64,000 nt of DNA from Lachnobacterium bovis DSM 14045 (lineage in GTDB: Bacteria; Bacillota; Clostridia; Lachnospirales; Lachnospiraceae): NCBI RefSeq assembly GCF_900107245.1, contig NZ_FNPG01000016.1:1-64000 (forward strand), read 5' to 3'. The translations under genes were made by a program, and so were the position numbers. The notes under the pieces were generated by a model, which was not told the origin of the DNA, searched no databases, and saw only the letters and a list, made by a program, of their open reading frames with translations. Positions within the stretch are counted from its first letter, which is position 1; each line of letters starts with the position of its first letter. This document shows positions 35,029 through 44,534 of the stretch, piece by piece.

Positions 35029-36459
35029 ATGGAAAAAACTGATGAAAATATTAGAATAATGGATGAAAAAGAAATATTTCAATATGAAAAATTAATTTTA
35101 ACGCCAATTAAAGAATTAGTTCCTAAATTAGCGATTCCAACAGTAATAAGCATGATGATTACAATGATTTATAATCTGGTGGACGCTTTTTTTGTTGGAA
35201 AAATCGGAACAAGCGCAAGCGCATCAACCGGAATATTACTTAGTGTTCAGGCTATTTTCCAGGCAGTTGGATTCATGTTTGGTCATGGTAGCGGTAGCAA
35301 TATTAGTGTTCAACTTGGTATGGGAAAAAAGAAAGAAGCAAATAAAATTGCGGCATTAGGTTTTTTCTCAGCAATGGTAATAAGCGTGATACCTATGATT
35401 TTGGGCCTGATTTATATAGATCAACTTATGAGAGCACTTGGAAGTACTGAAACGATTCTTCCCTATGCAAGAAGTTATGGTTTTTATATATTGATTTCAG
35501 GGCCAGCATTAACTCTTTCGTGTGTATTAAATAATATCATGAGATATGAAGGAAAAGCTTTTTTTGCAATGATAGGTCTTGTATCAGGCGGTGTAATAAA
35601 TATGTTTTTTGATCCAATATTAATGTTTGGTTTAAATATGGGAATCAATGGTGCGGGACTTTCGACTGCTATCTCACAATACATAAGTTTAGGAATACTA
35701 TACTATATGTTTTTCTCAAAAAAGACAATAACCGAGATAAAGTTTTTAAATCTTGAGTGGAATGTAGTTAGATTTTTTAGAATTATAAAAAACGGATTAC
35801 CAAGTTTGATTCGTCAATCATTGAATAGTATTTCTACTATGGCACTTAACATTTGCGCAATGCCATATGGCGACTCGGCTATAGCTGCGATGGCGATAGT
35901 TGGTCGTGTTGCGATGTTTATTGGCTCAACAATGGTTGGAATCGGACAAGGATTTCAGCCGGTTTCAGCTTTTAATTATGGAGCAAAAAAATATACAAGA
36001 ATTCGAAAAGCGTTTTGGTTTACATTTATCATTGGAGAAACAGTGTTAGGAATTATGGCAATAGTTGGAATGTTTTTTCCAGGAGAAATTGTTAGAGCCT
36101 TTAGAGATGACGATAGTGTTGTAAGAATTGGAAGAATTGCACTTATGTATCAGTGCGTTGCAATAATTGTACAACCAATGGGAATTGTTACAAATATGCT
36201 TTTTCAAAGTATAGGAAAGAGTAAAATTGCATCATTTACTGCCTCACTTCGAACTGGTTTATGTTACATACCTACGATTATTATTTTGCCAAAGTTTTTA
36301 GGAATTACTGGAGTAGAGTGCTCTCAGATGATTTCAGATATTTTGACTACATTGATTTGCTTGCCGTTTACGATAGTGTTTTTAGCTAAACTTCCAAGAG
36401 AAGATGAAGAAGTGGAATTAGATAGGCAATATATCGAGTCGAAAAAAGTAGAAAAATAA
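35029..36459 (+). CDS. MATE-family efflux transporter
   Basis: 476 residues with about 12 hydrophobic helices and two-fold pseudo-repeat. The N-terminal half reads P-T-V-I-S-M-M-I-T-M-I-Y-N-L-V-D-A-F-F-V-G, as in the NorM/DinF MATE group that exports cationic compounds using Na+ or H+. Typical length. The first 25 residues are polar and cytoplasmic. The substrate cannot be inferred. GAGAGG precedes the ATG. Confidence 0.93.
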   Translation: MEKTDENIRIMDEKEIFQYEKLILTPIKELVPKLAIPTVISMMITMIYNLVDAFFVGKIGTSASASTGILLSVQAIFQAVGFMFGHGSGSNISVQLGMGKKKEANKIAALGFFSAMVISVIPMILGLIYIDQLMRALGSTETILPYARSYGFYILISGPALTLSCVLNNIMRYEGKAFFAMIGLVSGGVINMFFDPILMFGLNMGINGAGLSTAISQYISLGILYYMFFSKKTITEIKFLNLEWNVVRFFRIIKNGLPSLIRQSLNSISTMALNICAMPYGDSAIAAMAIVGRVAMFIGSTMVGIGQGFQPVSAFNYGAKKYTRIRKAFWFTFIIGETVLGIMAIVGMFFPGEIVRAFRDDDSVVRIGRIALMYQCVAIIVQPMGIVTNMLFQSIGKSKIASFTASLRTGLCYIPTIIILPKFLGITGVECSQMISDILTTLICLPFTIVFLAKLPREDEEVELDRQYIESKKVEK

Positions 36460-36622
36460 TACATTAAAAAATTTATATGTAAATTGGCTCTAAAAATGTA
36501 TTATAATAAATAAAGCGATAAAGAGTGCAAAATGAATAGGTTAAAAAGCAGAAATCCAAAATGCAGAAATAAAATCAAAAAGTTCAAAATACAATTAATT
36601 TTATGTAAGGAGATTTAGTTAT

Positions 36623-37813
36623 ATGTTATTTAATGAAAAAATGTATGAATTAGGAAGTAAAAGATCAGTAATAAGGGAATTATTTGAGTATGGAAAAGAA
36701 CAGGCTAAAACAGTTGGAGCAGAGAATGTATATGATTTTTCAATCGGAAATCCAACTGTTGAGGCCCCTTCAATAGTAAATGAAACAATAAGAGAACTTA
36801 CAATGACAAAAAGTTCGATAGAACTTCACGGATATACATCAGCACAAGGTGATGAGGAAACACGTCAAGCTATAGCGGATTATCTTAATAAAACATATCA
36901 GACCAATTTTAAAAGTGATAATTTTTATATGACTGTTGGAGCAGCTGCTTCGCTTAGCATTTGTTTTAATGCATTAACAGCTTCAGAAAATGATGAATTT
37001 ATTGTAATTGCACCTTTTTTCCCAGAATATAAAGTTTTTGTAGAAGGTGCAGGGGCTAAATTAGTTGTTGTTTCAGCAGATGAAGAACACTTCCAGATTA
37101 AGTTTGATGAATTAGAGAAGAAAATTAATAAAAATACAAAAGGAATCATCATAAATTCGCCAAACAATCCATCAGGAACTGTTTATACAGAAGAAACAAT
37201 AAAAAGACTAGCTGAATTATTAAAAATAAAATCAGATGAATTGGGAACGGATATTTTTATTTTGTCAGATGAACCATATCGTGAAATAGCTTATGACGGA
37301 ATTGAAGTTCCATATGTAACAAAATATTATAATAACACAATTGTTTGTTATTCATATTCTAAATCATTATCTCTTCCTGGCGAAAGAATTGGTTACATTC
37401 TTGTACCAGATGAGGTGGTTGAAAGTAAAAAGGTATATGCTGCGATTTGCGGAGCAGGAAGATCACTAGGATTTGTATGCGCACCAAGTATGTTCCAAAA
37501 AGTAATAGCTAAGTGCGTTGGTAATACTGGTGATATCAATATTTACAAGAAAAACAGAGATTTATTGTACCAAGGTTTGATGGAATTGGGCTATAAATGC
37601 CATAAGCCACAAGGTGCATTTTATCTTTTCGTGAAAATTTTAGGCGATGATGAAGAAGAATTTTGTAGAAGAGCAAAAGATTTAAATTTATTAGTAGTTG
37701 GTGCAACTGGATTTGGCTGCCCAGGTTGGGTTAGAGTTTCTTATTGCGTTGATGAAGACATGATAAGTAGATCCTTTACTGCTTTTAAGAAATTAATTGA
37801 ATCATATAAATAA
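36623..37813 (+). CDS. Class I/II PLP-dependent aminotransferase
   Basis: 396 residues, fold type I. The PLP-binding pattern is complete: N-S-P-N-N-P-S-G-T, L-S-D-E-P-Y, and S-Y-S-K-S-L-S-L-P-G-E-R with the catalytic lysine, plus the C-terminal R-V-S-Y-C arginine that binds the substrate carboxylate. Similar to aspartate aminotransferases of the clostridia; the preferred amino acid is not certain. AAGGAG lies upstream. Monocistronic, with a hairpin after it. Confidence 0.9.
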   Translation: MLFNEKMYELGSKRSVIRELFEYGKEQAKTVGAENVYDFSIGNPTVEAPSIVNETIRELTMTKSSIELHGYTSAQGDEETRQAIADYLNKTYQTNFKSDNFYMTVGAAASLSICFNALTASENDEFIVIAPFFPEYKVFVEGAGAKLVVVSADEEHFQIKFDELEKKINKNTKGIIINSPNNPSGTVYTEETIKRLAELLKIKSDELGTDIFILSDEPYREIAYDGIEVPYVTKYYNNTIVCYSYSKSLSLPGERIGYILVPDEVVESKKVYAAICGAGRSLGFVCAPSMFQKVIAKCVGNTGDINIYKKNRDLLYQGLMELGYKCHKPQGAFYLFVKILGDDEEEFCRRAKDLNLLVVGATGFGCPGWVRVSYCVDEDMISRSFTAFKKLIESYK

Positions 37814-37819
37814 AAACCA

Positions 37820-37849
37820 CGAAGCTCGGTAACTTGTTGCCGAGTTTCG
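37820..37849 (+). other. Stem-loop after the aminotransferase
   Basis: CGAAGCTCGGTAA pairs with TTGCCGAGTTTCG over 13 positions with one G-U, loop of four bases. No T tract follows; recJ-like gene starts 38 bases later. Confidence 0.5.
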
Positions 37850-37886
37850 TTAGCCTTAGGAAATTTTATAGGAGAAATAATAATAA

Positions 37887-39656
37887 ATGAAAGCAAATAG
37901 TCAATGGTTTGTATATAACAAAAAAGCTGATTTTTTTGGATTGGCAAAAAAATTTAATGTAGATCCGGTAATTATCAGAGTTATGCGTAACAGAGAAGTT
38001 ATTGGTGATGAAGAAATTAGAAAATATTTAACAGGTGATAGTAGCGATTTTTATGATCCTCATTTATTAAAGGATGTTGAAAAGCTGACGGATATATTGA
38101 TTGAAAAATTTAAAGAAAATAAGACAATTAGAATAATCGGTGATTATGATATTGATGGTGTTATGTCATCTTATATTTTAAAAGTAGGTCTTGGGAAATT
38201 TTCAAATAAGGTTTCAGTTAGAATTCCAGATAGAAAAAAAGATGGATATGGTTTGAATATGAATTTGATTAATAGTGCGTATGAAGACGGTGTAGATACT
38301 ATTATTACTTGTGATAATGGAATTGCAGCTATTGACGAAATTGCTCATGCAAAAGAGTTAAAAATGACGGTACTTGTAACAGATCATCATGAGATTCCTT
38401 ACAAAATAGAAGATAATCAGAAAATAAGTTTACGAAGTGAAGCTGATGCTATAGTTAATCCACATCAAGAAGATTGCAAGTATCCTAACAAAAAGCTATG
38501 TGGTGCAGCAGTAGCATGGAAAGTGATTTGTGTTTTATATGAAAAAATGGGATTGTCAAAAGAAGAATCAGATGAGTTGATTGAAATGGCAGCTTTTGCA
38601 ACTGTCGGAGATGTAATGGATTTGATAGGTGAAAATAGAATAATTGTAAAAGAAGGCCTAAAGCGAATTAAAAACACAAAGAATATTGGAATGAAGGCAC
38701 TTATTGCAGCCTGCGGTATAGATATAGAGCAAATTAATGCATTTCATTTTGGATTTGTATTAGGACCATGTATAAATGCTAGTGGGCGTTTAGAAACAGC
38801 GATTCGTGCACTTGAATTGTTTTTATCGGATAATGCCTTGCAAGCAAAAACAATTGCGGAAGAATTAGTGGCTTTAAACGAAGAAAGAAAAGAACTTACT
38901 GTCAAGGGAACAGAAGAAGCCTTAGAAATAGCAAGTTCTAAAGAATATGAAAATGATACAGTACTTGTGTTATATTTGCCAAATGTTCCGGAAAGTATTG
39001 TTGGAATCATTGCTGGAAGAGTCAGAGAAAGTCAATATAAACCAGTTTTTGTGTTAACTAAAGGAGAAGAATTTGCTAAAGGTTCAGGCCGTTCAATTGA
39101 GGAATATTCGATGTTTGATGAAATGTGTAAATGTCGCGAACTATTTACAAAATTTGGTGGACACCCTATGGCAGCGGGTTTGTCAATGGAAGAATCAAAA
39201 ATTGAAGAATTTAGAAAAAAAATAAATGAGATTTCCCCTTTAGAAAAAGAAAAATTAACCGAAAAAGTTCATGTAGATTTTTATATGCCTGTAGACTACG
39301 TTACTATGGATTTGGTAAGACAACTAGATGTATTAGCTCCTTTTGGAAAAGCTAACGAAAAGCCAATGTTTGTTGATAAGAATCTTAGAATCAAACGTAT
39401 GATAATTATGGGAAAAAATAAAAATGTACTAAAACTATTTTTGATTTCCGAAAGTGGAAAAGAAATCACAACGATTTACTTTGGGGACATAAATGAATTC
39501 CAGGAATTTTTAATAGACAAATTTGGTGAGGAAGAAGTAAATAATGCTTTTTTTGGAAAAAATAACAAAATTCTGATTTCAATGGTTTATTATCCGACAA
39601 TAAACGTTTATAATAATAGTGAGAGTTTACAATTTCAGATGCAGTATTTTCATTAA
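37887..39656 (+). CDS. recJ: Single-stranded-DNA exonuclease, RecJ type
   Basis: 589 residues. DHH phosphoesterase motifs are all visible: G-D-Y-D-I-D-G (motif I), T-C-D-N-G-I (motif II), V-T-D-H-H-E-I-P (motif III, the DHH) and G-P-C-I-N-A-S-G-R-L-E-T-A. The DHHA1 domain reads F-G-G-H-P-M-A-A-G-L-S-M. RecJ degrades 5' single strands in recombination and repair. Length is normal. The end of the protein (last 100 residues) has the RecJ OB fold. AGGAG precedes the ATG. Confidence 0.9.
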   Translation: MKANSQWFVYNKKADFFGLAKKFNVDPVIIRVMRNREVIGDEEIRKYLTGDSSDFYDPHLLKDVEKLTDILIEKFKENKTIRIIGDYDIDGVMSSYILKVGLGKFSNKVSVRIPDRKKDGYGLNMNLINSAYEDGVDTIITCDNGIAAIDEIAHAKELKMTVLVTDHHEIPYKIEDNQKISLRSEADAIVNPHQEDCKYPNKKLCGAAVAWKVICVLYEKMGLSKEESDELIEMAAFATVGDVMDLIGENRIIVKEGLKRIKNTKNIGMKALIAACGIDIEQINAFHFGFVLGPCINASGRLETAIRALELFLSDNALQAKTIAEELVALNEERKELTVKGTEEALEIASSKEYENDTVLVLYLPNVPESIVGIIAGRVRESQYKPVFVLTKGEEFAKGSGRSIEEYSMFDEMCKCRELFTKFGGHPMAAGLSMEESKIEEFRKKINEISPLEKEKLTEKVHVDFYMPVDYVTMDLVRQLDVLAPFGKANEKPMFVDKNLRIKRMIIMGKNKNVLKLFLISESGKEITTIYFGDINEFQEFLIDKFGEEEVNNAFFGKNNKILISMVYYPTINVYNNSESLQFQMQYFH

Positions 39657-39675
39657 TTCTAGATATAATTACTTG

Positions 39676-39705
39676 TTGACAAAAGTTCGTATTGCGTAAG
39701 ATAAT
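39676..39705 (+). promoter_or_regulatory. Promoter candidate for the coiled-coil/hydrolase pair
   Basis: TTGACA (39676-39681), 18-base spacer, GATAAT (39700-39705), about 40 bases before the coiled-coil gene. Confidence 0.55.
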
Positions 39706-39744
39706 TAGCACAATTTTGAAAATAATTAATGGAGGTATGATTTA

Positions 39745-40695
39745 ATGTTTGGAGGTAAAGAGGGGAAAAAATTATCACAAGAAGAAGCAAGCAAGTATTA
39801 TAATGCAATTACAAATTTAGTTGAAGCACGAGATACATGGGGTGCCAACATGGAAGAAATGCAGTTATCTAGAGAACAGATGAGTGCAGATATTTTACAG
39901 ATAAAAAATAATTCTAAAGATAATATAGATAAGGCAAACACTAACATAGAAAGTCATCAGAAAAATATCAAAAAAATAGATGATTTTACAGGTGCAATCA
40001 AATACGAGCGCATGAGAATTAATGAGTTGGTGGATGCAATGAAGAAGCAAGGATATAGTTGCGAAAAGATTGCAAAATATAGCGATAGTTATAAAGATGT
40101 ATCTGATGTTTTTTCAGCAAAAAACTATGATATTGAGGAAGATAATCAGATTTGCATTGAAGAATTAAATCACATGATAAATGTGGGAAAAGAGATGGAG
40201 GTAGAAACTCTAAGTCTTGCAATTTCAGCTAGACGTAATGGTAAATTAGGTGAGAATATCTTAGATAATGTTGAAAAAGTTCGTCAATTATCTTTAAAAT
40301 ATGCTGATTCGGCAAGTCAGGTTAAGACTATGCTTGAAGAGATAAATAATAAACTTGATAGCATTGAAAAATTACTTCAAAAGACTGTTAAAAATGTTAC
40401 TGAAAGTGGAGAGGATGCCAAAGAAGTTGCGCTTAATAATGTATACGCAACTCAGCGTTTAGAAAGCATCAAGTTTAATGAGATTATAGAATATTTAGCA
40501 TCGTTAAAAGAAGCGTTAAGCATCAATAAAAAAAATGATGAGGAAATTGTAAAAACTCAAGAGAGAAGTCTGATTCAAATGGAGGACATTAATTTTGAGG
40601 TTATATACCAAAAAAATTCATCAGATGAATTGTTTGACGTAGTGAAACCTTTTTTTAATGCAGAATATAACTCATATGAAGATGACGAAAATTAG
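39745..40695 (+). CDS. Soluble coiled-coil protein resembling a degenerate chemotaxis-receptor signalling domain
   Basis: 316 residues, without membrane segments, almost all helical. Residues 150-190 contain a hairpin-tip-like stretch (L-S-L-A-I-S-A-R-R-N-G with V-R-Q-L-S-L-K-Y-A) that recalls the L-A-L-N-A-x-I-E-A-A-R-A-G ... V-R-x-L-A tip of methyl-accepting chemotaxis proteins, but with many changes and no clear CheA-binding glutamates. The acidic C-terminus ends Y-E-D-D-E-N. I cannot assign a function; it could be a cytoplasmic MCP-like sensor or a structural protein. The hydrolase gene follows within 21 bases. Confidence 0.55.
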   Translation: MFGGKEGKKLSQEEASKYYNAITNLVEARDTWGANMEEMQLSREQMSADILQIKNNSKDNIDKANTNIESHQKNIKKIDDFTGAIKYERMRINELVDAMKKQGYSCEKIAKYSDSYKDVSDVFSAKNYDIEEDNQICIEELNHMINVGKEMEVETLSLAISARRNGKLGENILDNVEKVRQLSLKYADSASQVKTMLEEINNKLDSIEKLLQKTVKNVTESGEDAKEVALNNVYATQRLESIKFNEIIEYLASLKEALSINKKNDEEIVKTQERSLIQMEDINFEVIYQKNSSDELFDVVKPFFNAEYNSYEDDEN

Positions 40696-40716
40696 TATTA
40701 AGTGAGGGTTTTAGAA

Positions 40717-41661
40717 GTGAGTATTAGAAATGAATTCACATTATTATCTAATAATGGAAAAACAAAAATAAATTGTGTGGTTTGGAAACCGGAAGATGGT
40801 AGATATATCGGGGTTATCCAATTAATACACGGAATGCTAGAGTATATTGATAGATATAGTGAATTCGCGGAGTTTTTGACACAAAACGGATTCATTGTAG
40901 TTGGACATGATCAGCTTGGACATGGAAAATCAGTCGATTCTGAAAAAGAATATGGTTTTTTTGATGAAGAACGTCCAAGTAATGTTTTGATTGCAGATAT
41001 CCATAATTTAAGAAATAAAATTCAGGAAGAATATAAAAATGTTCCATATTTTATGCTAGGTCATAGTATGGGATCTTACATGTTAAGAAAATATATTGCC
41101 TTGTACAATAGAAACGTTGACGGAGTAATAATAATGGGAACAGGTTTTGTTGCACCTAGGACGACACTTTCTGGCATTAAACTTACAAAGGTTATTGAAA
41201 AATTCAAAGGAAGTCATCATAGAAGTAAGATGCTTGAAAAAATGTCTTTCGGAAAGCCTTATCAAAAATTTGATAAAACTGGCGTGGATCTTTCAAATAG
41301 TTGGTTAACAAAAGATGAAGAAGTTGTAAAAAAATATTATTCAGATCCATTATGTACTTTCAAATTTACAGCGAACGGATACTTAGGCTTATTTGAAGCT
41401 GTTTTATTTAGTTGTAAGCTTGAAAATGTAGATAGAGTTCCAAAGAATATTCCATTTTTCTTTGTTTCAGGAGAAGACGATCCGGTTGGTGATTTTGGAA
41501 AAGGTGTTCGAAAAATATATGATATGTTTAATTTGACAAATCATAAAGATGTAACAATGAAATTATATAAAAATGATCGTCATGAAATTTTAAAAGAAAC
41601 AGATAAAGATGTCGTTTACAAAGATATTTTAAATTGGATACAGGCACGTATTAATAATTAA
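40717..41661 (+). CDS. Alpha/beta hydrolase, monoacylglycerol lipase / serine aminopeptidase S33 type
   Basis: 314 residues, predicted cytoplasmic. The nucleophile elbow is G-H-S-M-G-S, the oxyanion region H-G-M-L-E, and the acid and His lie in S-G-E-D-D-P-V-G and N-D-R-H-E-I. This is the Hydrolase_4 (lysophospholipase/MAG lipase) pattern. The GTG at 40717 is chosen because GAGGG lies nine bases upstream; a GTG at 40702 would lie inside that site. Same transcript as the coiled-coil gene. Confidence 0.85.
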   Translation: MSIRNEFTLLSNNGKTKINCVVWKPEDGRYIGVIQLIHGMLEYIDRYSEFAEFLTQNGFIVVGHDQLGHGKSVDSEKEYGFFDEERPSNVLIADIHNLRNKIQEEYKNVPYFMLGHSMGSYMLRKYIALYNRNVDGVIIMGTGFVAPRTTLSGIKLTKVIEKFKGSHHRSKMLEKMSFGKPYQKFDKTGVDLSNSWLTKDEEVVKKYYSDPLCTFKFTANGYLGLFEAVLFSCKLENVDRVPKNIPFFFVSGEDDPVGDFGKGVRKIYDMFNLTNHKDVTMKLYKNDRHEILKETDKDVVYKDILNWIQARINN

Positions 41662-41705
41662 GTATTTATAAGTCTTTCTAGTTCCATCTCGGAATGCTAT
41701 TTACT

Positions 41706-41745
41706 AAAAACGTCATAGGGTTTTGTATTTTCCCTATGACGTTTT
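41706..41745. terminator. Strong hairpin between convergent genes
   Basis: AAAACGTCATAGGG (41707-41720) pairs perfectly with CCCTATGACGTTTT (41732-41745). 14-bp stem, 11-base loop. The A and T flanks let it work for both strands, though the T tract is short. Confidence 0.75.
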
Positions 41746-41804
41746 GGAACTTCTCTATGTGAGATGTCATTTATTCTTGTAGTTTTTTTATTTTTCTATG
41801 ATGC

Positions 41805-42473
41805 TTATAGTCTTTTCCTATAATAAAACAACTCACTTGAAGTGATTTTAAATGTAAATCTATTAACAACATAAGCAAGCAAACAAGCTAGAAATACATC
41901 TATTGTTGAATGCTGTTTTATAAACATTGTTGAAAGAATGATACTTGTTGCAAGTAATCCTGAACAAAAACAAAACATTCGTTTATTTTTAAATTTATCA
42001 CTTCTGATTATAGCAAAATGTATACCAATTGTATTGTAAACGTGAATACTTGGTAAAATATTGGTTGGTGTATCAGACGAGTAAATCGCTTGGCATAATG
42101 CTGTAAAAATATTATGATGAGCGAAATAAACAGGTCTTAAAAACTGTCCGTTCGGATAAATCACAGAGCAAATCAAAAAAATAGTCATGCCAGTAAATAA
42201 AAATCCGCAAAGATTATAATGTATTTTTTTATCGGTAAGCGCAAAAAAAGTAACTCCCCATCCAACATAAAAAAACCATAAAATATATGGAATTACGAAA
42301 TATTCGCAAAATGGAATCATATCATCAATAGGTGTATGAATGATGTGAAAGTGGGTAGTTATATTGGCTTCAATAAAATTAAAACATACCAAATATGGTA
42401 TAAAATAAAGTAAAATCAATAAATGTTTAACTTTAGCATATCCAATTTGTGCATAATGTTTAACTGTTGTCAT
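41805..42473 (-). CDS. PAP2-family membrane phosphatase
   Basis: 222 residues with six hydrophobic helices. The phosphatase motif is partly visible: P-S-I-H-V-Y-N (C2, with His) and S-T-M-F-I-K-Q-H-S-T-I-D-V (C3, with catalytic His and Asp). The first motif K-x6-R-P is weak, as in the inositol-phosphoceramide-synthase-like branch of PAP2 proteins. It should dephosphorylate lipid phosphates at the membrane. The ATG at 42473 has AAGGA upstream; 42488 is the longer form without such a site. Confidence 0.8.
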   Translation of the reverse strand: MTTVKHYAQIGYAKVKHLLILLYFIPYLVCFNFIEANITTHFHIIHTPIDDMIPFCEYFVIPYILWFFYVGWGVTFFALTDKKIHYNLCGFLFTGMTIFLICSVIYPNGQFLRPVYFAHHNIFTALCQAIYSSDTPTNILPSIHVYNTIGIHFAIIRSDKFKNKRMFCFCSGLLATSIILSTMFIKQHSTIDVFLACLLAYVVNRFTFKITSSELFYYRKRL

Positions 42474-42662
42474 TGAATCATCCTTCATAAAATTATATTT
42501 TATATAGTTTCATATTATTATAACATAAAAACTCTTTAAATAAACAATATTTTTTTTATATAAAAAAAATATAAAAAAAAATAAAATTATTATAATTTTT
42601 ATTCTTCACAAAACAAAAATATTACTAAAATTTTCCAATATTTTCAATATAGAAATGGAAAA

Positions 42663-42692
42663 TGTAAAAGAAATGTAATATTTTTACATTTC
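42663..42692 (+). promoter_or_regulatory. WalR-like box and adjoining palindrome
   Basis: TGTAAA-AGAAA-TGTAAT (42663-42679) fits the WalR (YycF) consensus TGTWAH-N5-TGTWAH exactly. The same bases overlap a perfect palindrome, GAAATGTAA-TATTT-TTACATTTC (42670-42692), that touches the -35 of the L,D-transpeptidase promoter. WalR controls cell-wall enzymes, which agrees with the gene below. Confidence 0.65.
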
Positions 42693-42720
42693 TTGACTTT
42701 TAAATTCCTATTTGTATAAT
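42693..42720 (+). promoter_or_regulatory. Promoter candidate of the L,D-transpeptidase gene
   Basis: TTGACT (42693-42698), 16-base spacer, TATAAT (42715-42720). Confidence 0.65.
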
Positions 42721-42792
42721 AGAAATTGCTTGTGTTTAACATGAAATTAAAAAAATAACAATAAATAGCGAACAGGAAAAGAGAGGATTTGT

Positions 42793-44409
42793 ATGTTTAA
42801 CAAAATTAAGGAAAACAAAAAAATCCTATATAGTTTAATCGGTGGAATCGCGTTTCTATTGATTGTTTATATAGGCGGTGGAATTTATTTTTCAAAACAT
42901 TTTTGCCCAGGAACAACCATTAACGGAAGGAATGTTGCGGGCTATTCAGAAGAAAAAGTTAAAAAAATGATGATGTCAAATATTGACAACTATGAATTAA
43001 CATTAGTTACTCGTGAAAAAAAGGAAGAAAAAATCAAGGGTAAACAATTTGATTTAAAACAGGATTGGGATGACGGCGTTAAAAAATTGCTTGAAAAACA
43101 AAATGGTTTTACATGGGTCGCTAAGTTGTTTACAGGAGATAAGTTATCTACAGCAACTTTAATAAGTTATGATAAAGACAAGCTAGAAAAATCATTAGAG
43201 TCTTTGGTTTGTATGAAAAAAGAAAACCAAAAAGAACCAGTAGATGCCAGAATTTCTGAGTACGTACCAGGAAAAGGATTTACAGTATTAGCAGAAGAAA
43301 ATGGTAACACTATTGAAAGTGATAAGCTTTTAAAAGAAGTTGAAGAAACAGTTAAGAAAACAGCAGATTCAATTGACCTAGAAAAAGCAAAGGTTTACAA
43401 AGAACCAAAAATCAGAAAAGAAGACAAAAAATTAAAAACTTCTGTCGAAAAATTAAACAAATGTGCTAAATCTAAGGTTACATTAAAATCAGGAAGTCAG
43501 GAAGAGGTTATTGATTTAAATGTTTTTAAAGATTGGCTTACAGTAGATGAAGATGAAAATCCATCAGTAGATAATACAAAGTTAACTAATTATGTTAACG
43601 AACTTTACAAGAAATACACTACTTTTGGAAAAGCAAAACAGCTTAGAACTTCATATGGTCCAACAGTTACAATTGGTAACAGTCATTATGGTTGGAAAGT
43701 TGATAAAACTGCAGAGCTAAAACAGTTAAAAGAAGATATTTTATCAGGAAAAAATGTAACAAGAGATTTAACATATTCGGTAAAGGCAGCAAGCCATGAT
43801 GGAAATGATTATGGTAATTCTTATGTTGAGATTAATTTAACTGCTCAGAGATTGTTTGTAATAAAAGATGGTGCAAAAGTATTTGAGTCAGATATTGTAA
43901 CTGGTAACATTTCAAAAGGAAATGGCACACCAGCAGGTGTATTCGGTGTTACATATGCTACACGAGATGCTGTTTTAAAAGGTGATAACTATGAATCTCA
44001 CGTAAACTATTGGATGCCATTTAATGGTAATATCGGTATGCATGATGCTACATGGAGAAATAAGTTCGGTGGAGTTATTTATAAAACAAGTGGTTCGCAC
44101 GGATGTGTTAACTTACCTTTAAGTTCAGCACAAACAGTGTTTGGATATGTTTCAAAAGGATTTCCTGTTTTAGTATATGAACTTCCTGGAACTGAAAGAG
44201 GTTTATCAGCAGCAGATCAGGCAAAAGTAAATGATGTAATTAATTCAATTAATGCGATTGGACAAGTTACATTGCAGTCAGAACCAGCAATTGTAGCTGC
44301 AAGAGCTAAATACGAAGCTTTACCAGCACAGGCAAAAGGATCAGTAACTAATTATGCTACATTACAGGCAGCTGAGACCACATTAGCTGGCTTAAAACAA
44401 CCACACTAA
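42793..44409 (+). CDS. L,D-transpeptidase (YkuD) with peptidoglycan-binding domains
   Basis: 538 residues: a single N-terminal membrane anchor (about 12-32), a lysine-rich tandem of YkuD-associated binding domains (about 45-340, with P-G-T-T-I-N-G-R-N-V-A-G), and the YkuD catalytic domain (about 350-480) with S-H-G-C-V-N-L, catalytic Cys438. The enzyme makes 3-3 cross-links or attaches proteins in the cell wall, outside the membrane. A C-terminal alanine-rich helical tail of about 60 residues resembles a FIVAR-like wall-binding module. A WalR-like box lies upstream. Monocistronic. Confidence 0.92.
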   Translation: MFNKIKENKKILYSLIGGIAFLLIVYIGGGIYFSKHFCPGTTINGRNVAGYSEEKVKKMMMSNIDNYELTLVTREKKEEKIKGKQFDLKQDWDDGVKKLLEKQNGFTWVAKLFTGDKLSTATLISYDKDKLEKSLESLVCMKKENQKEPVDARISEYVPGKGFTVLAEENGNTIESDKLLKEVEETVKKTADSIDLEKAKVYKEPKIRKEDKKLKTSVEKLNKCAKSKVTLKSGSQEEVIDLNVFKDWLTVDEDENPSVDNTKLTNYVNELYKKYTTFGKAKQLRTSYGPTVTIGNSHYGWKVDKTAELKQLKEDILSGKNVTRDLTYSVKAASHDGNDYGNSYVEINLTAQRLFVIKDGAKVFESDIVTGNISKGNGTPAGVFGVTYATRDAVLKGDNYESHVNYWMPFNGNIGMHDATWRNKFGGVIYKTSGSHGCVNLPLSSAQTVFGYVSKGFPVLVYELPGTERGLSAADQAKVNDVINSINAIGQVTLQSEPAIVAARAKYEALPAQAKGSVTNYATLQAAETTLAGLKQPH

Positions 44410-44499
44410 TTTGAGATTATGTTGTTATGAACATAATATGCTGAAGAATAATCTGCAAAACAGGCCAGTGTATTAATTCAACCAAATAATAAAAATTAG

Positions 44500-44528
44500 T
44501 TGACAAAAATCAATTACAACGGTAACAT
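44500..44528 (+). promoter_or_regulatory. Promoter of valS
   Basis: TTGACA (44500-44505), 17-base spacer, TAACAT (44523-44528). RNA would start about 44535, just ahead of the T-box leader. Confidence 0.7.
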
Positions 44529-44534
44529 ATAAAT

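Larger units (their letters stand above)
42489..42792 (+). other. AT-rich divergent intergenic region with promoter and WalR-like box
   Basis: 304 bases, extremely AT-rich. It contains the regulatory elements of the L,D-transpeptidase gene, listed separately, and the upstream region of the PAP2 gene on -, where no clear hexamers were found. Confidence 0.6.
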
